Source: JAEUMG01 sp046349315
GTDB lineage: Bacteria > Pseudomonadota > Alphaproteobacteria > Rhizobiales > Aestuariivirgaceae
Length of the DNA: 64,000 bases
Assembly: GCA_046349315.1 (NCBI GenBank)
Contig: JAXMCQ010000009.1
Coordinates: forward strand, 1 to 64,000
Reading direction: 5' to 3'
Shown here piece after piece: positions 50,215 to 58,789 of the stretch; positions within the stretch are counted from its first letter, which is position 1; every line of letters begins with the position of its first letter. The notes below the pieces were generated by a model. That model was not told where the DNA came from. It made no database searches and worked only from the letters and a program-made list of their open reading frames with translations. The position numbers and the translations under genes are program-made.

Positions 50215-50895
50215 TTATTTCCTCGTCCTGAGCCGCATGATGTGATGCTCGATCTCACTGTGGAGCCTTTCGCCGTCGCCGGCCGCGAGATAGCTGCGCA
50301 ACCGCCGGTGTTGTGGCCCCATGGCTTCGGCGTCCCGCTCGTCGCGGATCTCATGCCCAAAGATAATGAAGACGTGCCGTGCCAAAGCCTCCCACAGGGT
50401 CTGCACGATGGTGTGGCCGGACGCGCGACAGATTTCGCGATGAAAGCTCAGATCGGCCTTGCTGACATCGATCCATTCGAGGCGGTCGGCGGCGCGCTCC
50501 ATGACGGCAATGATCTGGTCGAGGCGTTCAAGAAGGCCCGGATTATCAGGGTAGACGGACGCCGCATCGCGCAGTGCAAGCCTCTCGAGTGCGACGCGCG
50601 CTTCGCAGATCTGCGTGACGCGCGCTTCATCAAAGGTGGCAACCCGGGTCCCGCGATGCGGAATGCTTTCGACGATACCTTGCGTCTCGAGAATCTTCAG
50701 TGCCTCGCGCAACGGCACGCGGCTCATCTTGAGCAGCCCGGCCAATTCCGTCTCGACCAAACGTTGGCCAGGCTTCAGCGCGCCCGCGGAAACCCCGGTC
50801 ACGATAGCATCGGCGGCTTGTTCGGCGAGGCTCGGCGACCGCGCCATGCTAAGCACGGGAGCGGGGGTTGTAACCGCCTGTTCAACGCTTGCCAT
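50215..50895 (-). CDS. GntR-family regulator, FadR/FCD type
   Basis: A 226-aa regulator. The winged helix reads LAEQAADAIVTGVSAGALKPGQRLVETELAGLLKMSRVPLREALKILETQGIVESIPHRGTRVATF, and the FCD effector domain follows with ICEARVALERLALRDAA, SKADLSFHREICRASGH and QHRRLRSYLAAGDGERLHSEIEHHI, whose Asp/His residues make the metal-dependent ligand site usual for regulators of sugar-acid and organic-acid genes. It is divergent from the plus-strand catabolic operon at 50949, with the palindrome TTGTATACAA between, so it most likely represses that operon. Confidence 0.9.
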   Translation of the reverse strand: MASVEQAVTTPAPVLSMARSPSLAEQAADAIVTGVSAGALKPGQRLVETELAGLLKMSRVPLREALKILETQGIVESIPHRGTRVATFDEARVTQICEARVALERLALRDAASVYPDNPGLLERLDQIIAVMERAADRLEWIDVSKADLSFHREICRASGHTIVQTLWEALARHVFIIFGHEIRDERDAEAMGPQHRRLRSYLAAGDGERLHSEIEHHIMRLRTRK

Positions 50896-50921
50896 ATCCT
50901 ATCCTTGCATCTCAGCTCATC

Positions 50922-50931
50922 TTGTATACAA
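50922..50931. promoter_or_regulatory. Candidate FCD-GntR operator
   Basis: The perfect palindrome TTGTATACAA lies between the divergent FCD-GntR gene (start 50895) and the SDR gene (start 50949). It fits the T-N-G-T-N-N-N-A-C-N-A-like consensus of FadR-type regulators and would cover the shared promoter region. Confidence 0.65.
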
Positions 50932-50948
50932 TTAGCACAACTTGAGCA

Positions 50949-51725
50949 ATGGTGAGTGGCGTGGTGGCCCGGCTAGAGAACAAACGCGTGATTGTCTATG
51001 GCGGGGGCACGGGAATCGGGCTCGCTTGCGCTGAGGCCATGGCGCGCGAAGGCGCAGCACTCTTCATATCCGGCCGGCGCGAGTCCGTTTTGTGCGAAGC
51101 GGCCGAAGGCTTGCGCAAGCTCGGCAAAGTGGGCCATGCGGCGGGAGACGCAACCTCCGTCGACGACGTGAAGCGTATCACCAAATCCGCAGCCGAGTTC
51201 ATGGGCGGCATCGACACGATCGTCGTCAGCGCCGGTGCTGGCGGTCGGACACCGATTTTCGACACCGATCCGGATGAATTCCAGCGCATTATCGATCACA
51301 ATATGCGCCCGGCTTTCCTTGCCATGCGCTTTGCTGCCGATCATCTCATGGCCGCAAAGTCCGCCTCGGTCATCATTATCTCCTCGACTTATGGCTTGGT
51401 CGGCCATCGCGAGCGCGCCGCCTATTGCGCAGCCAAGGCGGGGGTCATCGGACTTGTTAAGGCGGCAGCCCTCGACTTTGCCGACAAGGGTGTGCGCGTG
51501 AATGCCATGTGCCCTGGCTATGTCGAAACGCCGCTTTCCATCGCGGTCGCGCAACAAGAGCTTAATCCCGAAGCCGCACTTGAAGCCAAACGGCGCATGC
51601 ATGCGATCCCGCGCGCCGGTACGCTCGAGGAGATGGGCGAATTGGCGGTCTATCTTGCATCCGATCTTTCCGCCTTCATGACCGGACAGGCGATTGCGAT
51701 CGACGGCGGATACAGTGCACGATGA
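50949..51725 (+). CDS. SDR-family oxidoreductase
   Basis: A short-chain dehydrogenase of 258 aa, the first gene of the plus-strand sugar-acid-like operon. VIVYGGGTGIGLACAEAMAREGAALFISGRR is the Rossmann motif (a GGGTGIG variant of TGxxxGIG), VSAGAG replaces the usual NNAG, and IISSTYGLVGHRERAAYCAAKAGV contains Ser and YxxxK, so it should be active. The arginine pair after strand 2 suggests NADP. It ends SAFMTGQAIAIDGGYSAR. The start is ATG 50949; GTG codons lie just downstream. The gene overlaps possible upstream starts of the next SDR. Confidence 0.88.
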   Translation: MVSGVVARLENKRVIVYGGGTGIGLACAEAMAREGAALFISGRRESVLCEAAEGLRKLGKVGHAAGDATSVDDVKRITKSAAEFMGGIDTIVVSAGAGGRTPIFDTDPDEFQRIIDHNMRPAFLAMRFAADHLMAAKSASVIIISSTYGLVGHRERAAYCAAKAGVIGLVKAAALDFADKGVRVNAMCPGYVETPLSIAVAQQELNPEAALEAKRRMHAIPRAGTLEEMGELAVYLASDLSAFMTGQAIAIDGGYSAR

Positions 51726-51750
51726 TGAAAAACAGCATGGGAAAGCGCGC

Positions 51751-52530
51751 GTGAGTGGATCATTGAAGGGCCGCCGGGCTTATGTGACGGGTGGGTCGAG
51801 CGGCATCGGCGCGGCGATCGTCGAAGCTTTGGCAGCAGAAGGTGCCAGCATTGCCATTGGCGCCTCGCGTCATTCAGAACAGGCGAAGGCCGCTGCGAAT
51901 AAGCTTGCAACCGCCGATCGCAAAGCAATCGTCGTCCAGGCCAATCTCGCCGACCCGAAGCAGATCGATCGCGCCGCCAAGGAGGTCATTGACGGCTTGG
52001 GCGGTCTCGACATCTTCGTTCACTCGGCCGGCATCGATGTTACCAAGACAGCGCCGACGCATGAGACAACGGACGAGACCTGGGATCAGATGATGGCCAT
52101 TCATTTGAATGCCGCCTTTCATCTCTCGAAGCGTCTGATCCCCGCACTGCTCAAGGGTACCAATCCTTCAGTGACTTTCATCGGCTCGGTTGCCGGCATG
52201 GTCGCTTGGGAAGGCGACGTCGCTTACAATGTGGCGAAAGCCGGCCTCCATCATCTCGCCCGCTGCATTGCCGCCGATTATGCCAAGCAAGGCTTGCGCG
52301 CCAATGTGATCGCACCGGGCGTCATTGATACGCCGCTGACCCGCAATTATGCCTCCGGCATGGAAGGCGGCGAAGCTGCGGGCCTGAAAGTACTGGCCGG
52401 CCTGCATCCGATCGGGCGCTATGCCAAGCCGGAAGAAATCGCCGGCGCGACGGTATTTCTGTCTTCCGACAAAGCCACCTTCATCACTGGGGCGGTCTTG
52501 CCGGTCGATGGCGGCCTGACGATGATCTGA
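51751..52530 (+). CDS. SDR-family oxidoreductase
   Basis: A second short-chain dehydrogenase, about 259 aa. There is no in-frame ATG before the Rossmann fold, so the start is GTG 51751 (with GGGAAAG upstream) or GTG 51715, which would overlap the previous gene. YVTGGSSGIGAAIVEALAAEGASIAIGASRHSEQAK, HSAGIDVTKTAPTHE, FIGSVAGMVAWEGDVAYNVAKAGLHHL (Ser, YxxxK) and FITGAVLPVDGGLTMI are the family marks. Its TGA shares a base with the ATG of the zinc dehydrogenase gene. It probably catalyses a separate oxidation in the same pathway. Confidence 0.87.
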   Translation: MSGSLKGRRAYVTGGSSGIGAAIVEALAAEGASIAIGASRHSEQAKAAANKLATADRKAIVVQANLADPKQIDRAAKEVIDGLGGLDIFVHSAGIDVTKTAPTHETTDETWDQMMAIHLNAAFHLSKRLIPALLKGTNPSVTFIGSVAGMVAWEGDVAYNVAKAGLHHLARCIAADYAKQGLRANVIAPGVIDTPLTRNYASGMEGGEAAGLKVLAGLHPIGRYAKPEEIAGATVFLSSDKATFITGAVLPVDGGLTMI

Positions 52531-53660
52531 TGGCCAAGAAGAAGATCAAAGCCGCCGTTTGCGACACGCCCGGCGAAGGCGACGTGCTTCATTTGCGCGA
52601 TGTCGTCATCGACGACCCACATGAAATGGAAGTCCGCGTCAAGCTTATCACCACCGGCATCTGCCGGAGCGATATCCATTACTTGCGCGGTGTCTGGGTG
52701 CATCCCAAGCCGGTCATCCTCGGTCACGAAGCCTGCGGTATCATCGAATCCGTCGGACCCGGGGTACCCAAGTCGCGCATCGGCGAGAAAGTTGTGCTCA
52801 CCTTCACGCCGTCATGCGGCCAGTGCAAATTCTGTGTCGTGGGCCGCAGTGTCTTGTGCGAGGAAGTGGCGCGTGCCGCCGCTGCCGGTACCATGTGGGA
52901 CAATACCACGCGCTTCTTTGCCGACGACGGATCGCCGATCCATCACTTAAGCCTCGTCTCGTCCTTCTGCGAATATACCGTCGTTCCGCATAATGGTGCG
53001 ATCCGCGTCGAAGACGAGACCTCGCCCGAACAGGCTTGCCTCCTGGGCTGCGGCGCCATGGCGGGGATCGGCGCGGCGCTCAATACCGCACAAGTACGTC
53101 CCGGTGATTCCGTTGCGGTCTTCGGTTGCGGCGGTGTGGGTTTAAGTGTCGTTCAGGGCGCCAAGCTGTGCAATGCCTTGCCGCTCATCGCGGTTGATCT
53201 GCGCGCCGAGAAGGAAGCCGAAGCGCGCCAATTCGGCGCAACACATTTCGTCAATGCCTCTCTCGTCGATCCGGTGCAGGCGGTGCGCGAGATCACCCAT
53301 GGCGGCGCTGACTTCACCTTCGAAGCGACGGGGCAAACCGAGATTGCCGAGCAATGCTACAAGGCGACATGCCGGGCTGGAACCACGGTCCTCATCGGCC
53401 AGCCGACCGAGAATGCCATGGCCGGCTTCCCGCCCTATTGGATCGCGCAGGATGAGAATCGCGTCATTGGCTCGAGCTATGGTTCGACGCGACCGATGAT
53501 CGATTTTCCGAAAGCGCTGCGGCTGGTGAAGCACGGGCTTCTCGATCTCGAATCGCTGGTTTCCGAGGTCTGGCCATTTTCCCGCATCAACGAGGCGATT
53601 GCCCTCGTCGAAACCGGGCGTGTCAACCGCATGGTTTTGCGCTTTGATGAAGCGGCTTGA
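52530..53660 (+). CDS. Zinc-dependent alcohol dehydrogenase
   Basis: A 376-aa medium-chain zinc dehydrogenase. ITTGICRSDIHYLRG and VILGHEACGIIESVGPGV bear the catalytic zinc ligands; FTPSCGQCKFCVVGRSVLC holds the four structural cysteines; the Rossmann motif is VAVFGCGGVGLSVVQGAKL. Length and the GxHPxxxPxxLGHE pattern resemble class III-like or mycothiol-type enzymes. ATG 52530 overlaps the SDR stop (TGATG). It acts within the operon that includes two SDR genes upstream and an ABC importer downstream. Confidence 0.88.
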   Translation: MAKKKIKAAVCDTPGEGDVLHLRDVVIDDPHEMEVRVKLITTGICRSDIHYLRGVWVHPKPVILGHEACGIIESVGPGVPKSRIGEKVVLTFTPSCGQCKFCVVGRSVLCEEVARAAAAGTMWDNTTRFFADDGSPIHHLSLVSSFCEYTVVPHNGAIRVEDETSPEQACLLGCGAMAGIGAALNTAQVRPGDSVAVFGCGGVGLSVVQGAKLCNALPLIAVDLRAEKEAEARQFGATHFVNASLVDPVQAVREITHGGADFTFEATGQTEIAEQCYKATCRAGTTVLIGQPTENAMAGFPPYWIAQDENRVIGSSYGSTRPMIDFPKALRLVKHGLLDLESLVSEVWPFSRINEAIALVETGRVNRMVLRFDEAA

Positions 53661-53722
53661 GTGTCTGTGTCTGTGTTAATCGCTGCGCCTTGCGAAGAAA
53701 GCAGCAAACAAGGAGGAACGTC

Positions 53723-54769
53723 ATGAAGAAGAGACCTGAAATCGATCGCCGGAAATTTCTGATCGGCACCGCGGCCTTGGCAAGCGCCTCGGTCGCGGCA
53801 CCGGCGGTGTTGCGCGCCGCCGACAAGGAACTGCGCATTCTGACTTGGGAAGGCTATGCCGAGCCCGAATGGCTCGACCCCTTCAAGCAGGCGACCGGTG
53901 CTACCGTGAATGTCGTCTATTCCGGTTCGGCGGATGAAATGTTCGCCAAGATGCAAGGCTCGCAAGGTGCGGATTTCGATCTTGTCTCCTTCGACACTTC
54001 GCTTTTCCCGCGTTATGTCGATGCCAAGCTGATCCAGGCTTTCGATGTGAGCAAGATACCGAATCTCGCCAATCTTGCGCCGGAATTCGCAAGCGTTCAG
54101 GCGGTGATGCGCGGCGATGAGCGTTATGGCATTCCTTTCGCCTGGGGTTCTCTGCCGCTTGTTTATGATGCGACCGAATTCCCGACTGCGCCCGAATCCT
54201 GGGAGGTGATGTGGGATCCGAAATATGCCCAGCAGATGCTGTGGCAGGATGATGCCAACAATTCGATCACGCTCGGCGCGCTGATCGTCGGCGTCGCCAA
54301 TCCCTACAAGCTTACCGATGAGGACTTCGAGAAGGTCAAGGCCAAGCTCATCGAGCAGAAGAAACTGCTGTTGAGCTATTATGCCGGCTTCGATGACGGC
54401 GTGAATCTCTTTGCCCAGAACGGCATCAAGCTCATGTACTCCATGGGCGAGCCACAAGTTCCGGCACTGAAGAAGAAGGGCATCAATGCCGCACTCACCA
54501 TTCCGAAGGAGCGTGCGGTGGGCTGGCTCGACTGTTGGGAATTGAGCGCCGGCGTCAAGGACAAGGACTTGGCCCACGCCTGGATCAACGCCTGCCTCGA
54601 AAAATCGACCGGCAAGGTGCTGACCGAGAAGCTCGGCTACGGCAACACCACCAACCTCGAAGTCAACAAGACAGCCGGCCTCACCTATGGCGATCGCCTG
54701 TCCTGGCTCGAGACCGCCGAAAATTACGAAAAGCGCGTCGCCACCTGGAACGAGATCAAGGCGGCCTGA
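53723..54769 (+). CDS. Solute-binding protein of PotD-like ABC transporter
   Basis: A periplasmic binding protein, 348 aa from ATG 53723, with AAGGAGGAA upstream. A twin-arginine signal, EIDRRKFLIGTAALASASVAAPAVLRAA, is present. The mature part has LRILTWEGYAEPEWLDPFKQATGATVNVVYSGSADEMFAKM, FDLVSFDTSLFPRYVDAKLI, YGIPFAWGSLPLVYDATEFP and GWLDCWELSAGVKDKDLAHAWI, a spermidine/putrescine-type fold. The operon encodes sugar-acid-type enzymes, so the ligand is more likely a carboxylic acid or sugar derivative than a polyamine. It is separated from its ATPase by an enolase-superfamily gene. Confidence 0.87.
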   Translation: MKKRPEIDRRKFLIGTAALASASVAAPAVLRAADKELRILTWEGYAEPEWLDPFKQATGATVNVVYSGSADEMFAKMQGSQGADFDLVSFDTSLFPRYVDAKLIQAFDVSKIPNLANLAPEFASVQAVMRGDERYGIPFAWGSLPLVYDATEFPTAPESWEVMWDPKYAQQMLWQDDANNSITLGALIVGVANPYKLTDEDFEKVKAKLIEQKKLLLSYYAGFDDGVNLFAQNGIKLMYSMGEPQVPALKKKGINAALTIPKERAVGWLDCWELSAGVKDKDLAHAWINACLEKSTGKVLTEKLGYGNTTNLEVNKTAGLTYGDRLSWLETAENYEKRVATWNEIKAA

Positions 54770-54849
54770 CGTCTTAGCCGCATCAGCAATCGGGGCCGGG
54801 AAGCGAACTCCCGGCCTAAAGCCCGGCCTTGTTCCGGCGAGGAATTCTT

Positions 54850-56070
54850 ATGCCACTTGCCACCGTTTCCCCCCAGCTCACCAGCCAGCCGCCGCGCCTC
54901 AGGATCACCGGCATCGATTGTCACGTCCTGCTTGCGCCGGATTATGACGCGAGCTTCACCTCCTCCGCGCAGGACAGTTTCGTCGTCGTCATTCACACTG
55001 ACGGCGGAGTGTCGGGCGTCGGCGAATGCGATGCCAATCCCTGGATGGCCAAGGCCTGTATCGAGGCGCCTGGCACCCACACCATGGGGCTTTCGATCAA
55101 GGACATGCTGATCGGCGCCGATCCCTTCGAGATCGGCGAATTATGGCGGCGCATCTATCTCGGCACCGCGATGAACGGGCGCCGCGGCATGGTGATCCAT
55201 GCCTTGAGCGCTGTCGAAATGGCGCTTTGGGATCTGTGCGGCAAGGCGGTCGGTGCGCCGGTGCATGAGCTCCTGGGCGGTGCAACTCGCAAATCGATCA
55301 CGCCCTATGCCTCGCTCCAGCCGGCCGGTCATCGCTTCGAGGAATATCGCGACGCGCTCTGCGCCTCCGCCGAACGCGCCAAGGCTTTGGGCTTCACGGC
55401 GATGAAGACCGAAGTCACGATGAACGGCCCCTATGCCCATGGCGGCATGCGCGAAAGCTATGATCGCCATACTGAGGTCCTCGCAGCCGTCCGCAAGACC
55501 ATTGGCCCCGACATTACCTTGATGGTCGATGTACAATATCTCTGGGAGGATGCCGCGACCTGCCTGTCGGTGATCAAGGATTGGGCGGAATTCAAGCCTT
55601 ACTTCCTCGAGACTCCCTTGTGGTCCGACAATGTGCACGAGATGGCGAAACTCGCCGAGGCCGCGCCGATGAAGATCGCCTTCGGCGAATGGCTGGCGAC
55701 GCGCTTTGAATTCGAAGAATTGATGGATATCGGCAAGGTGCATGTGGCGCAACCCGATGTCGGCCGCGTCGGCGGTATCGGCGAAGCGATGATCGTCTGC
55801 GACATGGCGAAGCAGCGCGGCCTCACCATCGTGCCGCATTGCTGGAAAACCGGCATCTCCATCTCTGGCACGGCGCATCTCGCTTTCGTCACCAATCACT
55901 GTGCCTTCATTGAATATCTCCCGCCGCAGCTCTGCCATGAGCGCTTGCGCCGCGAGCTTGCCCAGGAAGAATTGGTCCTGGACAAGGACGGGACAATTCC
56001 CCTGCCGACCAAGCCGGGTCTTGGCGTCGAGGTCGATTGGGATATTGTCAAGCGCTACAAGGTGGCGTGA
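54850..56070 (+). CDS. Mandelate racemase/muconate lactonizing enzyme family protein
   Basis: An enolase-superfamily enzyme of 406 aa, likely a sugar-acid dehydratase or epimerase. GAGGA precedes ATG 54850. Catalytic features: GFTAMKTEVTM with the KxE lysine, LMVDVQYLWED with the first metal Asp, FLETPLWSDN and IAFGEWLATRFE for the second and third metal ligands, and IVPHCWKTGISISGTAHLAF with the C-terminal His. The N-terminal capping domain includes NGRRGMVIHALSAVEMALWDLCGKAVGAPVHELLGG. It lies between the binding-protein and ATPase genes of the importer, so transport and dehydration are linked. Confidence 0.88.
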   Translation: MPLATVSPQLTSQPPRLRITGIDCHVLLAPDYDASFTSSAQDSFVVVIHTDGGVSGVGECDANPWMAKACIEAPGTHTMGLSIKDMLIGADPFEIGELWRRIYLGTAMNGRRGMVIHALSAVEMALWDLCGKAVGAPVHELLGGATRKSITPYASLQPAGHRFEEYRDALCASAERAKALGFTAMKTEVTMNGPYAHGGMRESYDRHTEVLAAVRKTIGPDITLMVDVQYLWEDAATCLSVIKDWAEFKPYFLETPLWSDNVHEMAKLAEAAPMKIAFGEWLATRFEFEELMDIGKVHVAQPDVGRVGGIGEAMIVCDMAKQRGLTIVPHCWKTGISISGTAHLAFVTNHCAFIEYLPPQLCHERLRRELAQEELVLDKDGTIPLPTKPGLGVEVDWDIVKRYKVA

Positions 56071-56083
56071 ACGGACTGAAGAC

Positions 56084-57130
56084 ATGGCTCTCGAGCTGAA
56101 GGAGGTCAGCAAGCGCTACGGCGCGATCATGGTGCTGCACCCTTTGTCGCTCGAGATCGCCAATGGCGAATTCCTGACCCTTCTTGGACCGTCGGGTTCG
56201 GGCAAGACGACCGTCCTGCGATTGATCGGGGGCTTCACCGCACCTTCCGGTGGCAAGATCGTTTTCGATGGTTCCGACGTCACCGCCATGCCGGCCAATC
56301 GCCGGCCCTTCAACACCGTCTTCCAGGACTATGCTCTTTTCCCCCATATGACGGTCGCGCAGAATGCGGGTTACGGGCCGTTGGTGCAGCATCGCGACGG
56401 TCCCGAGGCGAAGAAGCTAGTCGATGAGACGCTGGAGATCGTCGGCCTCTCGGCCTTGCGCGACCGCTATCCCTCGCAACTGTCCGGCGGCCAGAAACAG
56501 CGTGTCGCCTTGGCCCGCGCCATTGTCTGCGAACCAAAACTCATCCTGCTCGACGAGCCGCTCGCCGCCTTGGACGCAAGCCTGAGGCGCCAAATGCAGG
56601 TCTTCCTGAAACAGATTCAGCGGCGCATCGAAACGACATTCGTTTTCGTGACCCATGACCAGGATGAAGCCATCACCATGTCGGATCGCATCGTGGTGAT
56701 GAGCCAGGGCCGCATCGAGCAGGTAGGAACGCCGAAAGACCTCTATTATCGCCCGCAGACGCGTTTCGTTGCCGGCTTCTTCGGAGACAATAATCTAATT
56801 GAAGGCATCGTTGCCGCCTCGGGCGATCGCGTCGAGACCAAGCTGGGCATTCTCCCGCTTGCAAATCCTGCAACCGCAGGCCGCAAGATACTGATGGGCA
56901 TAAGGCCAGAAGCCATGCGCCTGGGCCAGGGCTCCATCTCCATTGCAGCCGATGTCGAAGAAGTGATGTTTGGCGGCGCCCTGACCCGTGTCCTCCTTCA
57001 TGCCGTCGCAGCGCCTGAAACGAAATTCGATGTGAGATTGGCGGGCGACGGCCGCGGCCAGGCGCTGTCGGCAGGCGATCGCGTGCAGGTCAGCTTTGAT
57101 CCGGCCGATGCCGTGATCGTTGTCGATTGA
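56084..57130 (+). CDS. PotA-like ABC transporter ATP-binding protein
   Basis: A 348-aa ATPase of the spermidine/putrescine type. ATG 56084 is used; a longer open frame upstream is out of the family. Walker A is LGPSGSGKTTVLRLIGGF, the Q-loop FNTVFQDYALFPHMTV, signature YPSQLSGGQKQRVALARAIV and Walker B LILLDEPLAALDASLRRQMQ. A C-terminal TOBE-like regulatory domain covers residues 240-348 (ILMGIRPEAMRLGQGSISIAADVEEVMFGG). It stands 13 bases behind the enolase-superfamily gene and nine before the first permease gene, completing a PotABCD-like importer. Confidence 0.92.
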   Translation: MALELKEVSKRYGAIMVLHPLSLEIANGEFLTLLGPSGSGKTTVLRLIGGFTAPSGGKIVFDGSDVTAMPANRRPFNTVFQDYALFPHMTVAQNAGYGPLVQHRDGPEAKKLVDETLEIVGLSALRDRYPSQLSGGQKQRVALARAIVCEPKLILLDEPLAALDASLRRQMQVFLKQIQRRIETTFVFVTHDQDEAITMSDRIVVMSQGRIEQVGTPKDLYYRPQTRFVAGFFGDNNLIEGIVAASGDRVETKLGILPLANPATAGRKILMGIRPEAMRLGQGSISIAADVEEVMFGGALTRVLLHAVAAPETKFDVRLAGDGRGQALSAGDRVQVSFDPADAVIVVD

Positions 57131-57138
57131 GGCGCGGC

Positions 57139-57981
57139 ATGCCGGGCCGCCTGTCGAAATGGATGATTTTCGCCGCGGTCGCTGCCATACCGCTTCTGCT
57201 CGTCGTCGCACCGATTGGCGCTTTTCTCACGATCTCGATCTTCCGCGCCGAAAAGCACGTCATGAACTATACGCCGACGCTCGAGAACTATGCCGAGTTC
57301 TTTGGCAACTGGACCTATTTCGGCACCTACCTCGGAACGATACTCCTGTGCCTTGGGGTCATGGCTGTTTCGATACTCATTGGCTATCCGATCGCCTGGT
57401 TCATCTGGCGCCAGAAGGGCAGCCGTCGCTACTTTCTGCTTCTGCTTGCGGTTGTACCGCTCTTCATGAGCTACATCGTCAAGCTTTATACTTTGCGCTC
57501 GATGCTAGGGCTCAACGGCCTCATCAGCCAGATGCTGATCGGCATTGGCATTCTCGAAAAGCCAAGCCAGATCTTCCTCTTCAATCAGCGCGCCGTGTTG
57601 ATCACCATGGCGGTGATCTACATGCCCTTCGTGATCCTGCCCATTTTCTTAGCGCTCGAGCGCATTCCACGCTCGCTGCTACAGGCCTCGCTCGATCTCG
57701 GTGCGAGCGGCTGGAATACCTTTCGCCGCATCGTGCTGCCCTTGTCACTGCCAGGGACGATCGCCGGTGCGCTCTTCACCTTCGTGTTGGCGCTTGGCGA
57801 TTTCATCACGCCCCAAATGGTCGGCGGCACCACCGGCTTCACCATCGGCCGCGTCATCTTCTCGCAATTCGGCCTTGCCTATAACTGGCCCTTCGGTGCG
57901 GCCATGGCGGCGGTTCTTTTTCTGACGGCGCTCGCCGGCATCGTTCTCGCCGGCATCGCCATGAGCCGGCAGAAAGTCTGA
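57139..57981 (+). CDS. PotB-like ABC transporter permease
   Basis: An inner-membrane permease of 280 aa with six helices. ATG 57139 is preferred (GAGG six bases upstream) over TTG 57127. KWMIFAAVAAIPLLLVVAPIGAFLTISIFRAEKH is the first helix and periplasmic loop; the EAA loop is SLLQASLDLGASGWNTFRRIVLPLSLPGTIAGALFTFVLALGDFITPQMVGGTTGFT, the PotB-typical form with GDFITPQMVGG. It forms the channel with the next gene's product. Confidence 0.9.
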   Translation: MPGRLSKWMIFAAVAAIPLLLVVAPIGAFLTISIFRAEKHVMNYTPTLENYAEFFGNWTYFGTYLGTILLCLGVMAVSILIGYPIAWFIWRQKGSRRYFLLLLAVVPLFMSYIVKLYTLRSMLGLNGLISQMLIGIGILEKPSQIFLFNQRAVLITMAVIYMPFVILPIFLALERIPRSLLQASLDLGASGWNTFRRIVLPLSLPGTIAGALFTFVLALGDFITPQMVGGTTGFTIGRVIFSQFGLAYNWPFGAAMAAVLFLTALAGIVLAGIAMSRQKV

Positions 57982-57984
57982 AAC

Positions 57985-58788
57985 ATGCGCATCACCGGAG
58001 AACGTGTTGCTGAATTGGCCGCCGGCGCCCTGACCGCCATCGTCTTCGTCATTCTCTATGCGCCCTTGATCATCGGCGTGCTCTTCTCCGTCGTCCAGAT
58101 CAGGCAAGGCAAGATTCTATGGGAGACATTCAGCGTCAGCCCGTATGTCACCTTGTGGTCAAATGACAGCGTGCTCTCGGCACTCTCCAATACCGCGCTC
58201 GTCGCGCTGATGTCTGTCATCGTCGCCTCGATTCTCGCCGTACTCCTTGCGCTTTACACGGAGTGGGAGGGAGCCATTGGCCGCCGCTTCATCGAACTCG
58301 TCATCTACCTTCCCTTTCTCCTGCCGCCGATCGTCACCGGCCTCGCATTGCTCGTCTCCTCGGCGGAACTTGGCATCAATCGCGGGCTCCTCACCATCAT
58401 CGTCGGCCACACGGTCTTCGTTCTCGCCGTCGCTTACCGGCTTGTGCTGACGAGGCTCCAGGCCTTGCCCAAATCCTTGGTCGAAGCCTCTTTCGATCTT
58501 GGCGCCGGCCGCTGGCAGACCTTGCGCTATGTCTTGATGCCGCATCTGGCGTCCGCGGTGATGACCGGCGCGGTCTTGGCACTGACCCTGTCCTTCGACG
58601 AGACTTTGATCACCACTTTCGTCGCCGGCGACCAGATGACGTTGCCGATACGGCTCTGGGCCATGATGCGCGTCGGCTTCACACCTGAGATCAATGCGCT
58701 TGTCACGTTGGTCTTGCTGGTTTCGATCGCTTTCGCATTGATTGCCGCTTGGCGCCTGAAGCCCAAGGGTGAGTTCGAGGAGGATTAG
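57985..58788 (+). CDS. PotC-like ABC transporter permease
   Basis: The partner permease, 267 aa, starting three bases after the previous stop. Six helices begin with LAAGALTAIVFVILYAPLIIGVLFSVVQIRQGK. The EAA loop reads SLVEASFDLGAGRWQTLRYVLMPHLASAVMTGAVLALTLSFDETLITTFVAG. The gene ends one base before an SDR gene (TAG then ATG). Together with the ATPase and binding protein it makes a complete importer, unlike the set at 36582-39514. Confidence 0.9.
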   Translation: MRITGERVAELAAGALTAIVFVILYAPLIIGVLFSVVQIRQGKILWETFSVSPYVTLWSNDSVLSALSNTALVALMSVIVASILAVLLALYTEWEGAIGRRFIELVIYLPFLLPPIVTGLALLVSSAELGINRGLLTIIVGHTVFVLAVAYRLVLTRLQALPKSLVEASFDLGAGRWQTLRYVLMPHLASAVMTGAVLALTLSFDETLITTFVAGDQMTLPIRLWAMMRVGFTPEINALVTLVLLVSIAFALIAAWRLKPKGEFEED

Positions 58789-58789
58789 A

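Noticed and set aside
53477..54577. A 366-codon minus-strand frame across the PotD-like binding protein gene
   Set aside because: The plus strand has a strong ribosome-binding site, a Tat signal and a full PotD-type fold.
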